Source: Streptococcus pneumoniae (lineage in GTDB: Bacteria > Bacillota > Bacilli > Lactobacillales > Streptococcaceae). Taken from it: a DNA stretch of 64,000 nucleotides. The stretch covers positions 2,538-66,537 of the forward strand of contig NZ_CKYA01000009.1 of assembly GCF_001113365.1 (NCBI RefSeq), read 5' to 3'. The notes below the pieces were generated by a model. That model ran no database searches. It was not told the DNA's origin and worked only from the letters and a program-made list of their open reading frames with translations. The position numbers and the translations under genes were made by a program. Every line of letters begins with the position of its first letter. The stretch's first letter is position 1. Positions 42,235 through 50,789 of the stretch are shown piece by piece.

Positions 42235-43584
42235 ATGAATACACTACCACAAAAACAATTTAAACGAATGAAGCGTGAAGTTGAGGAAGAAACTGCTCGA
42301 GGGATTGGTTATTTTGAGGGGATTTTAGAACATATCCCTTCTTACCCCTTATCTGAAGCAGTAAAAGAGTTGGCTTTAGCTGGTTGGATTACACCTCATA
42401 CAGATGTTATCGATGTCCAGAATATGATTGTTACTGAATCTATAAAATGGATGAACTACCAGGACTTCAAAGAAGTTGCTCCCTACTTGTTTTCCTACCC
42501 TCTAGAACAAAGAGAGAAAGATTTATTGGTTCAACCAGTGAAAATCTCCAGAGAGTATTTTGAAGAATTAAAGGCCAATGCAGAAGAATTATTTCACTTG
42601 AAACAAGACTTGCTTCAGGTTAATAATCAATTAGATACTAAGATCCAGGAATTGGAGATGGATCAATTACCAAATGGCGATCAAGTTATTGGAGTGGATT
42701 TAAAAGCTGAGGAGGTATTGTTGCTACGAACTCCAGAAAATGCTCAGGTTGAGGAGTGGGAGGTTCGTAAAGATGGCTTGATTACTGATTATCGTTCCAA
42801 TCTTTCAGAATATGCTCAAATTGTAGATACTTTACTTGAAATGGAGAATCCAGAGATTGATACGATTCTCTATGAAGAAGTAATCAACTATTCTAAGAAA
42901 ACTTGGCCAGAATCAGAACCAATTCAACTTCCAGAAAATATCAAGGAACTATTGAATCAAGAGGGCAAGCTTGATCCCTCATATTATCAAATAGCCCAGT
43001 TTGAAACAGTAAAACAAGCCTATATCTATGGAATGATTTCACCTAGTTTTCAGGAACATTTCCCTCATTATTCAGATTTTGTTAGGAACTATGTAGAAGA
43101 TAGAGAACAATATGAGTTTTTCAACTATCGTACAGAAGCCATCTCACTAGCACAGGAAATTCTAGTACCACGTTTAGGTGATATTAATCAGATTTTAAGT
43201 ACGAACAATCAGGAGTTAATCGTTCAAGAAGTCACTGGATATTCTCAGGGTGAAAGCTGGGAACTAGCTTATTTACGGGATACAAAGACGGAAGATAGAG
43301 AATCCGTTCGGTTTTATCTTGAAAGTGAGATTGGAGCTTGGTATAAGGGAAGTTTGACAGAGTTGGCTGTTATCCGCTTTGATGATATTGATCTAGAGAA
43401 AGGATTTAATGGCCATCAGGAAGCAGTCTATCATATCGATGAGAACTTGTTAGTTCAGGATAAGCTAAAACAAGCCCAACTCCATTTTCCTGATTTAAAA
43501 CGCTTTGTAGAAGCGGAAGAACTTGAGAAAGAACAGAGACAAGATATAGCAGCAGAAAAAGAAGAGCCAGAATTTTCATTGTAG
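42235..43584 (+). CDS. Hypothetical large transfer-region protein, 449 aa
   Basis: The product is soluble and acidic, with repeated alternating helical segments. I see LPD/antirestriction-like pieces (FPHYSDFVRNYVEDREQYEFF; LERFDDIDLE-type motifs) of the kind found as accessory domains on large conjugative proteins, but I cannot name the family. The start has AAAGGAAATG upstream. It sits between the coupling-protein gene and the TOPRIM gene, 11 bp before the latter. Confidence 0.6.
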   Translation: MNTLPQKQFKRMKREVEEETARGIGYFEGILEHIPSYPLSEAVKELALAGWITPHTDVIDVQNMIVTESIKWMNYQDFKEVAPYLFSYPLEQREKDLLVQPVKISREYFEELKANAEELFHLKQDLLQVNNQLDTKIQELEMDQLPNGDQVIGVDLKAEEVLLLRTPENAQVEEWEVRKDGLITDYRSNLSEYAQIVDTLLEMENPEIDTILYEEVINYSKKTWPESEPIQLPENIKELLNQEGKLDPSYYQIAQFETVKQAYIYGMISPSFQEHFPHYSDFVRNYVEDREQYEFFNYRTEAISLAQEILVPRLGDINQILSTNNQELIVQEVTGYSQGESWELAYLRDTKTEDRESVRFYLESEIGAWYKGSLTELAVIRFDDIDLEKGFNGHQEAVYHIDENLLVQDKLKQAQLHFPDLKRFVEAEELEKEQRQDIAAEKEEPEFSL

Positions 43585-43595
43585 GGGGACAACAG

Positions 43596-45374
43596 ATGGT
43601 GTTAAGCAAAGAAGAAGCCAAAAGATTATCTATTATTTCTGTTGCAGAGCAACTAGGCATGGAGTTAAAGCGTACAGGTAGCTATAGCTATAACTGGGTA
43701 GAACATGATTCCTTTGTAATAGATGCAAAGAAAAATGAATTTTACTGGAACTCAAGAACTGAATTTGGAGATGTCATTCAGTTAGTTCAAACCATACGAG
43801 GTGTTTCTTACAAGGAGGCGATGCATTTTTTAGAAACTGGAGAATTTAAGGCAGTCGATGTAGAAGCTCAGACGGCCTCAAAAGAGCCTTTTAGCTATCA
43901 CTTGGAAAGATATGAGCGTCAGGATTTCAGCGCCTCTAGACGCTATTTGAAGGCACAGAGAGGCCTTTCAGATGATACGATTAACTTTTTTATTAGCCAA
44001 GGCAGTATAGCGGAAGCAATCCGAAAAAAAGGAGACTATTTTGAGCCTGTGATCGTCTTTAAATATAAAGACAATACAGGCTTTTTAGCTGGAGCGAGTC
44101 TTCAGGGAATAGTAGAGAATCGAGAGCACTATCCTGAACGTGGGCGTTTAAAACAAATTATGAGAAATTCAGACGGACAACTAGGTTTCTCAATTGATAT
44201 TGGAACTCCTAAACGTTTGGTATTTGCGGAAGCTCCAATCGATCTTATGAGCTACTATGAGCTCCATAAAGATAGGCTTCAGGATGTTCGCTTAGTAGCT
44301 ATGGATGGAGTAAAAGATGGGATTATTAGTAGACGGTTTATGGAATTGTATGCAGAGATAAATGATAAATCCTATCAAATCAATCAGAATACAGGGAAAG
44401 CTCTAGAATTAGTAGCCAGAACAACAAACTATTTTAAAGATGGTCAGCATCAGGATATGATTACCTTAGCTGTAGATAATGATATGGCTGGACATAAATT
44501 TATAACTAGTCTTCAGGAAAAGGGGATCCCAGTACAGATTGCGATTCCACCTATCCTTCAGAGAGACCAGGAGAAGGAAGATTGGAATGATTTCCTGAAG
44601 GGAAGGAATAACACTCCTAAAGAGTTAGCACATGTTTATACGGTAGATGAAAAGTCTTGGTATTACCAGGGCTTTTTTGAGAAGGAACTAGCTCTTGCAA
44701 AAGCGCAAGAGCTAACTGCAGATGATGTAAAAGCCTTTGTGTCAGATAGGCAATTGACAAAGGAAGAAGTCCGTCAAAAATATCAAACAATCATTAATCA
44801 AGAAAGAGGGAGAAAAAATAGTATGTCGAAATTGCATGAGAATAGCAGTGAACATGAAGAAGATTTAGTAAATAAGTTACTGTCCAAACAAAAAAAGCAA
44901 GATGAAGTAGTCCTAGAAGATGATCAGAGTTCTGTATTGAACATAGATACTAGTCATTTATCTCCAGAAGATGCGGAATGGCTGAAACAGAACTGGCATA
45001 ATATTAGCTTCTCAGTAGAACCTAAAAAACAGATGGTCATTGATGGAGATAAGACAGTGACCTATGAAAAACCTTCCGTTCCTGTTGGAGATACTTATGA
45101 AGAGCTGGAAGAAAATCAGAGCACAGAAAAAGCTCCTGAGAAATCTCAGGAGCAAATGAATGACAGGGCCAGTGGTGGAGAGGGCTATTCACAGACTGAT
45201 GCTGTGGGCAGTGCCGAACCTGAAGCTGAATCATCAGCAACCTTTGAGCAAACTGTTACCAGTCACCCGACATCACCCTATCGTTACTTACAGTTTAGCA
45301 CAAATTTTGAAGAAGTGCAACGAAGATATTCAAAATATCATCCAATTACACAAGATGCTAACTTCTCAAAGTAA
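43596..45374 (+). CDS. TOPRIM-domain (DUF3991-like) transfer protein, PcfD type
   Basis: The 592-aa protein has an N-terminal primase-like domain without the usual zinc cysteines (SIISVAEQLGMELKRTG, NSRTEFGDVIQLVQTIRG), a DUF3991-like region and a TOPRIM domain (APIDLMSYYELHKD; LAVDNDMAGHKF, with the acidic DxD-type motif). A long acidic linker and a short stretch at the end (YRYLQFSTNFEEVQRRY) follow. PcfD-like proteins lie between the coupling protein and the relaxase region of pheromone plasmids. Here the gene is the last in the island and its C-terminus may be truncated at the junction. Confidence 0.75.
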   Translation: MVLSKEEAKRLSIISVAEQLGMELKRTGSYSYNWVEHDSFVIDAKKNEFYWNSRTEFGDVIQLVQTIRGVSYKEAMHFLETGEFKAVDVEAQTASKEPFSYHLERYERQDFSASRRYLKAQRGLSDDTINFFISQGSIAEAIRKKGDYFEPVIVFKYKDNTGFLAGASLQGIVENREHYPERGRLKQIMRNSDGQLGFSIDIGTPKRLVFAEAPIDLMSYYELHKDRLQDVRLVAMDGVKDGIISRRFMELYAEINDKSYQINQNTGKALELVARTTNYFKDGQHQDMITLAVDNDMAGHKFITSLQEKGIPVQIAIPPILQRDQEKEDWNDFLKGRNNTPKELAHVYTVDEKSWYYQGFFEKELALAKAQELTADDVKAFVSDRQLTKEEVRQKYQTIINQERGRKNSMSKLHENSSEHEEDLVNKLLSKQKKQDEVVLEDDQSSVLNIDTSHLSPEDAEWLKQNWHNISFSVEPKKQMVIDGDKTVTYEKPSVPVGDTYEELEENQSTEKAPEKSQEQMNDRASGGEGYSQTDAVGSAEPEAESSATFEQTVTSHPTSPYRYLQFSTNFEEVQRRYSKYHPITQDANFSK

Positions 45375-45375
45375 C

Positions 45376-45400
45376 TTCCACTTGCCTGACCAAAGTGGAA
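45376..45400. other. Inverted repeat at the right island junction
   Basis: TTCCACTT (45376-45383) and AAGTGGAA (45393-45400) pair perfectly directly after the TOPRIM gene stop. There is no T run, so it is a weak terminator candidate or part of a junction sequence. Confidence 0.4.
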
Positions 45401-45471
45401 ATTAGTCTAAAACGGATTTTTATGGTGGAATTAAGTGTGAGACGTTTGACAAAAAAATAGACACAAACTTC

Positions 45472-45480
45472 TGCTATAAA
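45472..45480 (+). promoter_or_regulatory. Candidate rplS promoter (extended -10)
   Basis: TGCTATAAA is an extended -10; a TTGACA at 45446-45451 is 23 bp upstream, too far for a normal -35. Transcription from here would include the complete L19 leader hairpins. A second candidate, TTTACT-17-TAAACT (45485-45513), would start inside the first hairpin. Confidence 0.55.
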
Positions 45481-45508
45481 TTTCTTTACTTTTTTGTGAA
45501 AATTTGGT

Positions 45509-45572
45509 AAACTGTATTTTGTGTGTAATGGACGCACAAAAATACAGTTTATCCGCTGAGGAAGATTCCTCA
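45509..45572 (+). promoter_or_regulatory. Ribosomal protein L19 leader
   Basis: A long hairpin (AAACTGTATTTTGTG, 45509-45523, with CACAAAAATACAGTTT, 45535-45550, one bulge) is followed by a second one (TGAGGAA/TTCCTCA, 45557-45572) just upstream of the rplS Shine-Dalgarno. This fits the L19 leader known from low-GC Firmicutes, through which L19 represses its own synthesis. Confidence 0.7.
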
Positions 45573-45597
45573 AGATTGACAAAGATAGGAGAATAAA

Positions 45598-45945
45598 ATG
45601 AATCCATTAATCCAAAGCTTGACTGAAGGTCAACTTCGTACAGATATCCCATCATTCCGTCCTGGTGACACTGTTCGTGTACACGCGAAAGTTGTCGAAG
45701 GTAACCGTGAACGTATCCAGATTTTTGAAGGTGTTGTTATTGCACGTAAAGGTGCTGGCATCTCAGAAAACTACACAGTTCGTAAAATCTCTAACGGTGT
45801 AGGTGTTGAGCGTATCTTCCCAATCCACACTCCACGTGTTGAAAAAATCGAAGTTGTTCGTTACGGTAAAGTACGCCGTGCGAAATTGTACTACTTGCGT
45901 GCACTTCAAGGTAAGGCAGCTCGTATCAAAGAAATCCGTCGTTAA
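45598..45945 (+). CDS. rplS: 50S ribosomal protein L19
   Basis: The 115-aa protein is full length and shows the L19 pattern: [32 protein letters not shown], the conserved [11 protein letters not shown] and the basic C-terminus [10 protein letters not shown] with AARIKEIRR. It sits at the 30S-50S interface. The codon usage looks highly expressed, unlike the island genes just upstream. A strong AGGAGA Shine-Dalgarno and the L19 leader precede it. It has its own terminator and is followed by tRNA-Arg. Confidence 0.98.
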
Positions 45946-45954
45946 TTCGACTAA

Positions 45955-45985
45955 AAAACTCTGCTTCTTCAGCAGAGTTTTTATC
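45955..45985 (+). terminator. Terminator of rplS
   Basis: AAAACTCTGCT (45955-45965) pairs perfectly with AGCAGAGTTTT (45971-45981), followed by Ts. Confidence 0.9.
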
Positions 45986-45987
45986 TA

Positions 45988-46059
45988 GCTCCCTTAGTTC
46001 AATGGATATAACAACTCCCTCCTAAGGAGTAGTTGCTGGTTCGATTCCAGCAGGGGGCA
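45988..46059 (+). tRNA. tRNA-Arg (anticodon CCT)
   Basis: This 72-nt sequence folds into a complete cloverleaf: acceptor arms GCTCCCT and AGGGGGC (one G-T pair), anticodon arm ACTCC/GGAGT with loop CTCCTAA (anticodon CCT, reading AGG) and a T arm with GGTTCGATTCC. The 3' CCA is not encoded. It lies 42 bp after rplS, beyond the rplS terminator. The conjugation island does not abut it. Confidence 0.95.
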
Positions 46060-46114
46060 GTAATTAAACATCAAAAACCGCTCAGCCGAGCTGGTTTCGT
46101 CTATTCATACCCTT

Positions 46115-46921
46115 TTACAGTACCCATGTACGGATGGCATGGGCAACGCCGGATTCGTCATTTGTTTTGGTGATGTATTTGGCGATTTTTTTGATTTCTG
46201 GATTTCCATTTTCCATGACAACGGGGTTTCCAACGACTTCCAGCATGGCACGGTCATTTTCTTCGTCACCGATAGCCATGGTTTCATCTTTGGTCAATCC
46301 GAGTTTTTCAGCTAAGTGAGTAATAGCTGAACCCTTGTCCACATTCTTTTTAAGGAGTTCGAGGTAGAAAGGAGCGGATTTGTTGATGGAGTAGCGCTCG
46401 TAAAATTCGGCTGGTATCTTTTCAATCGCAGTATCGAGGATCTCTGGTTCATCGATGAACATACATTTGACGATTTCTTTGTCAGCCATTTCTTCAGGTG
46501 TACGGTAGAAGATGGGCATGCTTACGAGGGTTGATTCGTGCACTGTGTATTTTCCGATATTGCGATTGGCAGTGTAGATACCGTCCTTGGTAATAGCATG
46601 CATGTGGACACCGAGCTTACGACTGAGAAATTCCATATCCAGATAATCCTCATAGGTCAAGGATTCGCTGATAATCTCATGTCCTGTAGCAGTTTCTTGG
46701 ACAAGGGCACCATTGAAGGTCACAACATAGTCACCCTCGTCTCTCAACTGCAAGTCGTCCAGAAGTTTGGCAACACCTGCGATGGGGCGGCCAGTTGCAA
46801 TCACGACTTTGACACCAGCTTCTTTGGCATCTTGGATGGCAGAAAAGACTTCAGGCGTAATCTCCTTTTGGCTATTGACTAGGGTTCCGTCGATATCGAC
46901 GGCGATTAGTTTAATACTCAT
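46115..46921 (-). CDS. Cof-type HAD-IIB sugar phosphatase
   Basis: The 268-aa cytoplasmic protein has the HAD motifs: motif I AVDIDGTLVNS (nucleophile Asp8), motif II VVIATGRP, motif III lysine (LLKKNVDKGSA) and motif IV AIGDEENDRAML. The C2B cap lies at about 85-185. It resembles YidA, a sugar-phosphate phosphatase with broad specificity. It lies head-to-tail with the HD-domain gene, 12 bp downstream of it, on the minus strand. Confidence 0.93.
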   Translation of the reverse strand: MSIKLIAVDIDGTLVNSQKEITPEVFSAIQDAKEAGVKVVIATGRPIAGVAKLLDDLQLRDEGDYVVTFNGALVQETATGHEIISESLTYEDYLDMEFLSRKLGVHMHAITKDGIYTANRNIGKYTVHESTLVSMPIFYRTPEEMADKEIVKCMFIDEPEILDTAIEKIPAEFYERYSINKSAPFYLELLKKNVDKGSAITHLAEKLGLTKDETMAIGDEENDRAMLEVVGNPVVMENGNPEIKKIAKYITKTNDESGVAHAIRTWVL

Positions 46922-46933
46922 AAATTTCCTCTT

Positions 46934-48238
46934 CTAATTTTTATTTGGGCTAAAATGATCGTTTTCAATCAAGTGTAAAAATTGCTGGGTAATGCTAGCG
47001 AAGATACTGTTTTGGTCCAACATTTCTTTTGGAAAATAGAAACGATTATCTCCGTGGCGACTGCCCGCAAGGGATTGGACGATAGGAGACAGGCTAGAGA
47101 GTTCGGCCAGTTGACCATTTTTTTGTAAAATCTCAATCTGTGTCCTTGGATTTTCAGATTCGGGACGATAGATATCATAAGGGAGGTCAAAGTTCTTATG
47201 AATGGCTGTGTAGTAGTCGGGAACAAAGCCAATGTCCTCAACCAATTTTCTCATGCTAGCGAGTTGGTCTTGATCCTCTTGTGAAAAGGTAATGGATTTA
47301 AAGACCTTGCGGTTGACAAAGCGTTGCGATAAGTCAGCAAGAATCTTGTCAGGACTGGTCATCCAGAGTTGGAAGTAGGTATTCATCACACCATCATCCA
47401 GAGCTAGATAGTCAGACAAGGTCACATTTTTTTCAAAGAATGGCAGGAGGTGTGGAGAAGTTCGTGCAAAGAAGTCCTTGTCCTCAGGATAGAGTTCCTT
47501 GGCGCGTTTGAGGAGATTCTGCAGGAGAACTTCCATAGCGCGTGTTGCTGGGTGGAAATAAACCTGCATGTACATCTGGTAACGACTGAGGACGTAGTCT
47601 TCGATAGCATGCATGCCATTGCGCTGAAAGGCGATACCATTTGCGACAGGACGAATGACTCGGAGGATGCGAGTCAGGTCAAATTCCCCATAGGATGCTC
47701 CTGTAAAATAGGAGTCGCGCAAGAGATAGTCCATGCGGTCCGCATCAATCTGACTAGAAATGAGTTGCACAACCTGCTTGTTAGGATAGGTATGGTCGAT
47801 GACACTGGCTACCTTTTCTGGAAAATCTGGCGCCACTTGTAGCAAGACTTGATGAATTTCCGTCTCAGGACTTTGAATAATCTCCTGAGTAATGGCTTCG
47901 TGGTCTGTATCAAAGAGATGTTCAAAAGTATGGGAGTAGGCACCATGTCCAAGGTCATGTAGGAGAGCAGCGGTCATGGTCAAGAGAGACTCGGCAGGAT
48001 TCCATTCTTCAGGATATTTTTCTTCAAAAATCTCCGTGATACGTCGTGCAATTTCATAGACCCCTAGACAATGGGAGAAGCGACTGTGTTCTCCACCGTG
48101 GAAGGTATAACTGGAAGTTCCCAGTTGCTTGATACGGCGCAAACGTTGAAATTCTTTTGTATTGATCAAGTCATAGATGATTTGATTATTGACATGGATG
48201 TAGTTGTGAACTGGGTCACGGAATACTTTTTCGTTCAT
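46934..48238 (-). CDS. HD-domain phosphohydrolase (YwfO/dGTPase-like)
   Basis: The 434-aa protein has an N-terminal HD domain: RRIKQLG, then GGEHSRFSHCLGVYEIARRI, then the catalytic LLHDLGHGAYSHTFEHLF and DHEAI. A conserved region (SSQIDADRMDYLLRDSYFTG) is typical of the YwfO/YdhJ-like branch, which includes dNTP triphosphohydrolases. It should bind divalent metal and cleave phosphate from a nucleotide. It is cotranscribed with the HAD phosphatase gene (12-bp gap). Confidence 0.9.
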   Translation of the reverse strand: MNEKVFRDPVHNYIHVNNQIIYDLINTKEFQRLRRIKQLGTSSYTFHGGEHSRFSHCLGVYEIARRITEIFEEKYPEEWNPAESLLTMTAALLHDLGHGAYSHTFEHLFDTDHEAITQEIIQSPETEIHQVLLQVAPDFPEKVASVIDHTYPNKQVVQLISSQIDADRMDYLLRDSYFTGASYGEFDLTRILRVIRPVANGIAFQRNGMHAIEDYVLSRYQMYMQVYFHPATRAMEVLLQNLLKRAKELYPEDKDFFARTSPHLLPFFEKNVTLSDYLALDDGVMNTYFQLWMTSPDKILADLSQRFVNRKVFKSITFSQEDQDQLASMRKLVEDIGFVPDYYTAIHKNFDLPYDIYRPESENPRTQIEILQKNGQLAELSSLSPIVQSLAGSRHGDNRFYFPKEMLDQNSIFASITQQFLHLIENDHFSPNKN

Positions 48239-48309
48239 ATGACCATTATAGCAAAAAGCTAGAGTTTTTGGTAAAATAGTAGGACAAGAGACAAGAAAGA
48301 GGACCTGAT

Positions 48310-48687
48310 GTGAAGATTCGGATGCGAAATACGATTCAGTTTGATGAGCAGTTGGAAGTGATTGACCAACTCTATGATGTAGAAGTGCATGAAAAAGGAG
48401 ATTATCGCTACCTGCTTTTTTATAATGAGGAAAAGGAAAAAGTAGTGATTAAATTTCATAGTCAAGAACTGGTGATGAGCCGATTTTCCAATCCCAAGAC
48501 CATTATGCGCTTCCTAAAGGATAGTGATAGTTTAGCCTATATCCCTACACCTATGGGCATGCAGGAGTTTATCATCCAAACGAGCCATTATCAAGTTGAT
48601 GGGCAAAAGATTGAACTAGATTATCAACTACAAAATCAAGAGGGACATCCCTTTGCCAGCTATCAATTGGAAATTACTTGGGGATAG
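48310..48687 (+). CDS. DUF1934 domain-containing protein
   Basis: The 125-aa protein starts with GTG (GAGGACC Shine-Dalgarno-like upstream). Its strands fit the lipocalin-like DUF1934/YwiB family: MRNTIQFDEQLEVIDQ, RYLLFYNEE, VVIKFHSQELVMSRF and a C-terminal GHPFASYQLEITW. Function is unknown. It is divergent from the HD-domain gene, with a short shared upstream region containing GTAAAATAG-type -10 elements. Confidence 0.85.
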   Translation: MKIRMRNTIQFDEQLEVIDQLYDVEVHEKGDYRYLLFYNEEKEKVVIKFHSQELVMSRFSNPKTIMRFLKDSDSLAYIPTPMGMQEFIIQTSHYQVDGQKIELDYQLQNQEGHPFASYQLEITWG

Positions 48688-48761
48688 GCTCATGTCTTTT
48701 TCAAATTTAGCTAGCTATCTTCTTGGATTGACTCCCTAGTGTGGTAGATTAGGCTATTTTT

Positions 48762-48770
48762 TGGTATAAT
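48762..48770 (+). promoter_or_regulatory. Extended -10 promoter of ylxM
   Basis: TGGTATAAT (TG-n-TATAAT) ends only 7 bp before the ylxM start codon. Transcription would start at or within a base or two of the ATG, so the mRNA should be leaderless. Confidence 0.75.
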
Positions 48771-48777
48771 AAAAGTT

Positions 48778-49110
48778 ATGGAAATCGAAAAAACCAATCG
48801 TATGAATGCGCTCTTTGAATTTTATGCGGCGCTTTTGACAGATAAGCAAATGAATTATATCGAGCTCTACTACGCTGATGATTACAGCCTTGCTGAGATT
48901 GCCGAGGAGTTTGGTGTCAGTCGTCAGGCTGTCTATGATAATATCAAGCGGACAGAAAAGATTCTGGAAGATTATGAGATGAAATTGCACATGTACTCGG
49001 ACTACATTGTCCGCAGTCAAATTTTTGACCAGATTTTGGAGCGCTATCCCAAGGATGACTTTCTGCAGGAGCAGATAGAAATTTTAACAAGCATTGATAA
49101 TAGAGAATAA
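48778..49110 (+). CDS. ylxM: YlxM/p13-like signal recognition particle-associated protein
   Basis: The 110-aa helical DNA-binding-like protein has a sigma-70 region 4-type helix-turn-helix: [32 protein letters not shown]. This is the UPF0122/YlxM family, always next to ffh; in S. mutans YlxM binds SRP and modulates its GTPase. No Shine-Dalgarno precedes the ATG and the promoter -10 is 7 bp upstream. The gene ends 11 bp before ffh, which has its own Shine-Dalgarno. Confidence 0.93.
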
Positions 49111-49121
49111 GAGGAAGAAAA

Positions 49122-50693
49122 ATGGCATTTGAAAGTTTAACAGAACGTTTGCAGAACGTCTTTAAAAATTTACGTAAAAAAGGAAAAATCTCTGAATCTG
49201 ATGTCCAAGAGGCAACCAAAGAAATTCGCTTGGCCTTGCTTGAGGCCGACGTTGCCTTGCCTGTTGTAAAGGAATTTATCAAGAAAGTTCGTGAGCGTGC
49301 AGTCGGGCATGAGGTCATTGATACCCTTAATCCTGCGCAACAAATTATTAAAATTGTTGATGAGGAACTGACAGCCGTTTTAGGTTCTGATACAGCGGAG
49401 ATTATCAAGTCACCAAAGATTCCTACAATCGTCATGATGGTCGGTTTGCAGGGGGCTGGTAAAACAACCTTTGCCGGTAAATTGGCCAACAAACTTAAGA
49501 AAGAAGAAAATGCTCGTCCTTTGATGATTGCGGCGGATATCTATCGTCCAGCTGCCATTGATCAGCTTAAGACCTTGGGACAACAGATTGATGTTCCTGT
49601 CTTCGCTCTTGGGACAGAGGTTCCAGCTGTTGAGATTGTACGTCAAGGTTTGGAACAAGCCCAAGCCAATCACAACGATTATGTCTTGATTGATACGGCA
49701 GGTCGTTTGCAGATTGATGAGCTTTTGATGAATGAACTTCGTGACGTAAAAGCATTGGCTCAGCCAAATGAAATTTTGCTCGTCGTTGATGCCATGATTG
49801 GTCAAGAAGCGGCCAATGTTGCGCGTGAGTTTAATGCTCAGTTGGAAGTGACTGGGGTAATCCTTACCAAGATTGATGGCGATACTCGTGGTGGTGCGGC
49901 TCTATCGGTTCGTCACATTACTGGAAAACCAATTAAGTTCACTGGTACAGGTGAAAAGATTACGGACATTGAAACCTTCCACCCAGATCGCATGTCTAGC
50001 CGTATCCTTGGTATGGGGGATATGCTCACTTTGATTGAGAAAGCTTCTCAAGAATACGATGAGCAAAAAGCTCTTGAAATGGCTGAGAAGATGCGCGAAA
50101 ACACCTTTGATTTCAATGATTTTATCGATCAGTTGGATCAGGTGCAAAACATGGGACCAATGGAAGACTTGCTCAAGATGATTCCAGGTATGGCCAACAA
50201 TCCAGCACTTCAAAACATGAAGGTAGATGAACGCCAGATTGCGCGCAAACGTGCTATTGTGTCTTCAATGACACCTGAAGAACGTGAAAATCCAGATTTG
50301 TTAAATCCAAGCCGTCGCCGTCGTATCGCTGCTGGTTCTGGAAATACCTTCGTCGAAGTCAATAAATTCATCAAAGACTTTAACCAGGCTAAACAACTCA
50401 TGCAGGGAGTCATGTCTGGTGATATGAACAAGATGATGAAGCAGATGGGGATCAATCCAAACAACCTTCCTAAAAATATGCCAAATATGGGAGGAATGGA
50501 TATGTCTGCCCTTGAAGGAATGATGGGACAAGGAGGTATGCCTGATCTGTCAGCTCTCGGAGGAGCAGGAATGCCAGATATGAGTCAGATGTTTGGTGGC
50601 GGACTCAAAGGTAAAATCGGTGAATTTGCCATGAAACAGTCAATGAAACGCATGGCGAATAAAATGAAAAAAGCGAAGAAGAAACGCAAGTAA
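49122..50693 (+). CDS. ffh: Signal recognition particle protein Ffh (SRP54)
   Basis: The 523-aa protein has the N domain (1-90), the G domain with GLQGAGKTTFAGKLA (G1, about 107-121), DTAGRLQID (G3), TKIDGDTRGG (G4) and a methionine-rich M domain (about 310-523) that binds signal peptides and 4.5S RNA. The M domain ends in a Gly/Met-rich stretch (GGMDMSALEGMMGQGG) and a basic tail. It forms an operon with ylxM and is followed by a strong terminator. Confidence 0.98.
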   Translation: MAFESLTERLQNVFKNLRKKGKISESDVQEATKEIRLALLEADVALPVVKEFIKKVRERAVGHEVIDTLNPAQQIIKIVDEELTAVLGSDTAEIIKSPKIPTIVMMVGLQGAGKTTFAGKLANKLKKEENARPLMIAADIYRPAAIDQLKTLGQQIDVPVFALGTEVPAVEIVRQGLEQAQANHNDYVLIDTAGRLQIDELLMNELRDVKALAQPNEILLVVDAMIGQEAANVAREFNAQLEVTGVILTKIDGDTRGGAALSVRHITGKPIKFTGTGEKITDIETFHPDRMSSRILGMGDMLTLIEKASQEYDEQKALEMAEKMRENTFDFNDFIDQLDQVQNMGPMEDLLKMIPGMANNPALQNMKVDERQIARKRAIVSSMTPEERENPDLLNPSRRRRIAAGSGNTFVEVNKFIKDFNQAKQLMQGVMSGDMNKMMKQMGINPNNLPKNMPNMGGMDMSALEGMMGQGGMPDLSALGGAGMPDMSQMFGGGLKGKIGEFAMKQSMKRMANKMKKAKKKRK

Positions 50694-50700
50694 GGCAAGG

Positions 50701-50726
50701 GAAGGCCGCAGAGCTTTCCTTTTTTA
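50701..50726 (+). terminator. Terminator of ylxM-ffh
   Basis: GGAAGGC (50701-50707) pairs with GCTTTCC (50714-50720) with one wobble, then six Ts. Confidence 0.85.
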
Positions 50727-50789
50727 GAAAGAAGAAAAATGAGCACTTCCGTAATTGGAAATGCTCGTTTTTTGATATGTTTAGACTCT

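Larger units (their letters stand above)
16450..45400. mobile_element. Conjugation island lacking relaxase and integrase (about 29 kb)
   Basis: The interval between the fluC terminator and the rplS promoter holds a RepA_N-type initiator, a surface-protein module and a near-complete type IV secretion operon, all on the + strand. Gene order parallels prgA-prgB-prgC through pcfB-pcfC-pcfD of pheromone-responsive plasmids. No integrase, recombinase, relaxase or resolvase frame is present, and I see no obvious direct repeat at the two junctions. The exact ends are not determined from the sequence and are set to within about 100 bp. It may be an integrated plasmid, a decayed ICE or part of a rearranged element. 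Confidence 0.8.

Noticed and set aside
45988..46059. tRNA-Arg as the attachment site of the island
   Set aside because: The island ends on the far side of rplS, and I see no repeat of the tRNA 3' end at the left junction.
48692..48739. 15-codon frame between the DUF1934 gene and ylxM
   Set aside because: Shine-Dalgarno is weak (GGGGA) and no family or context supports it; it may be a remnant.
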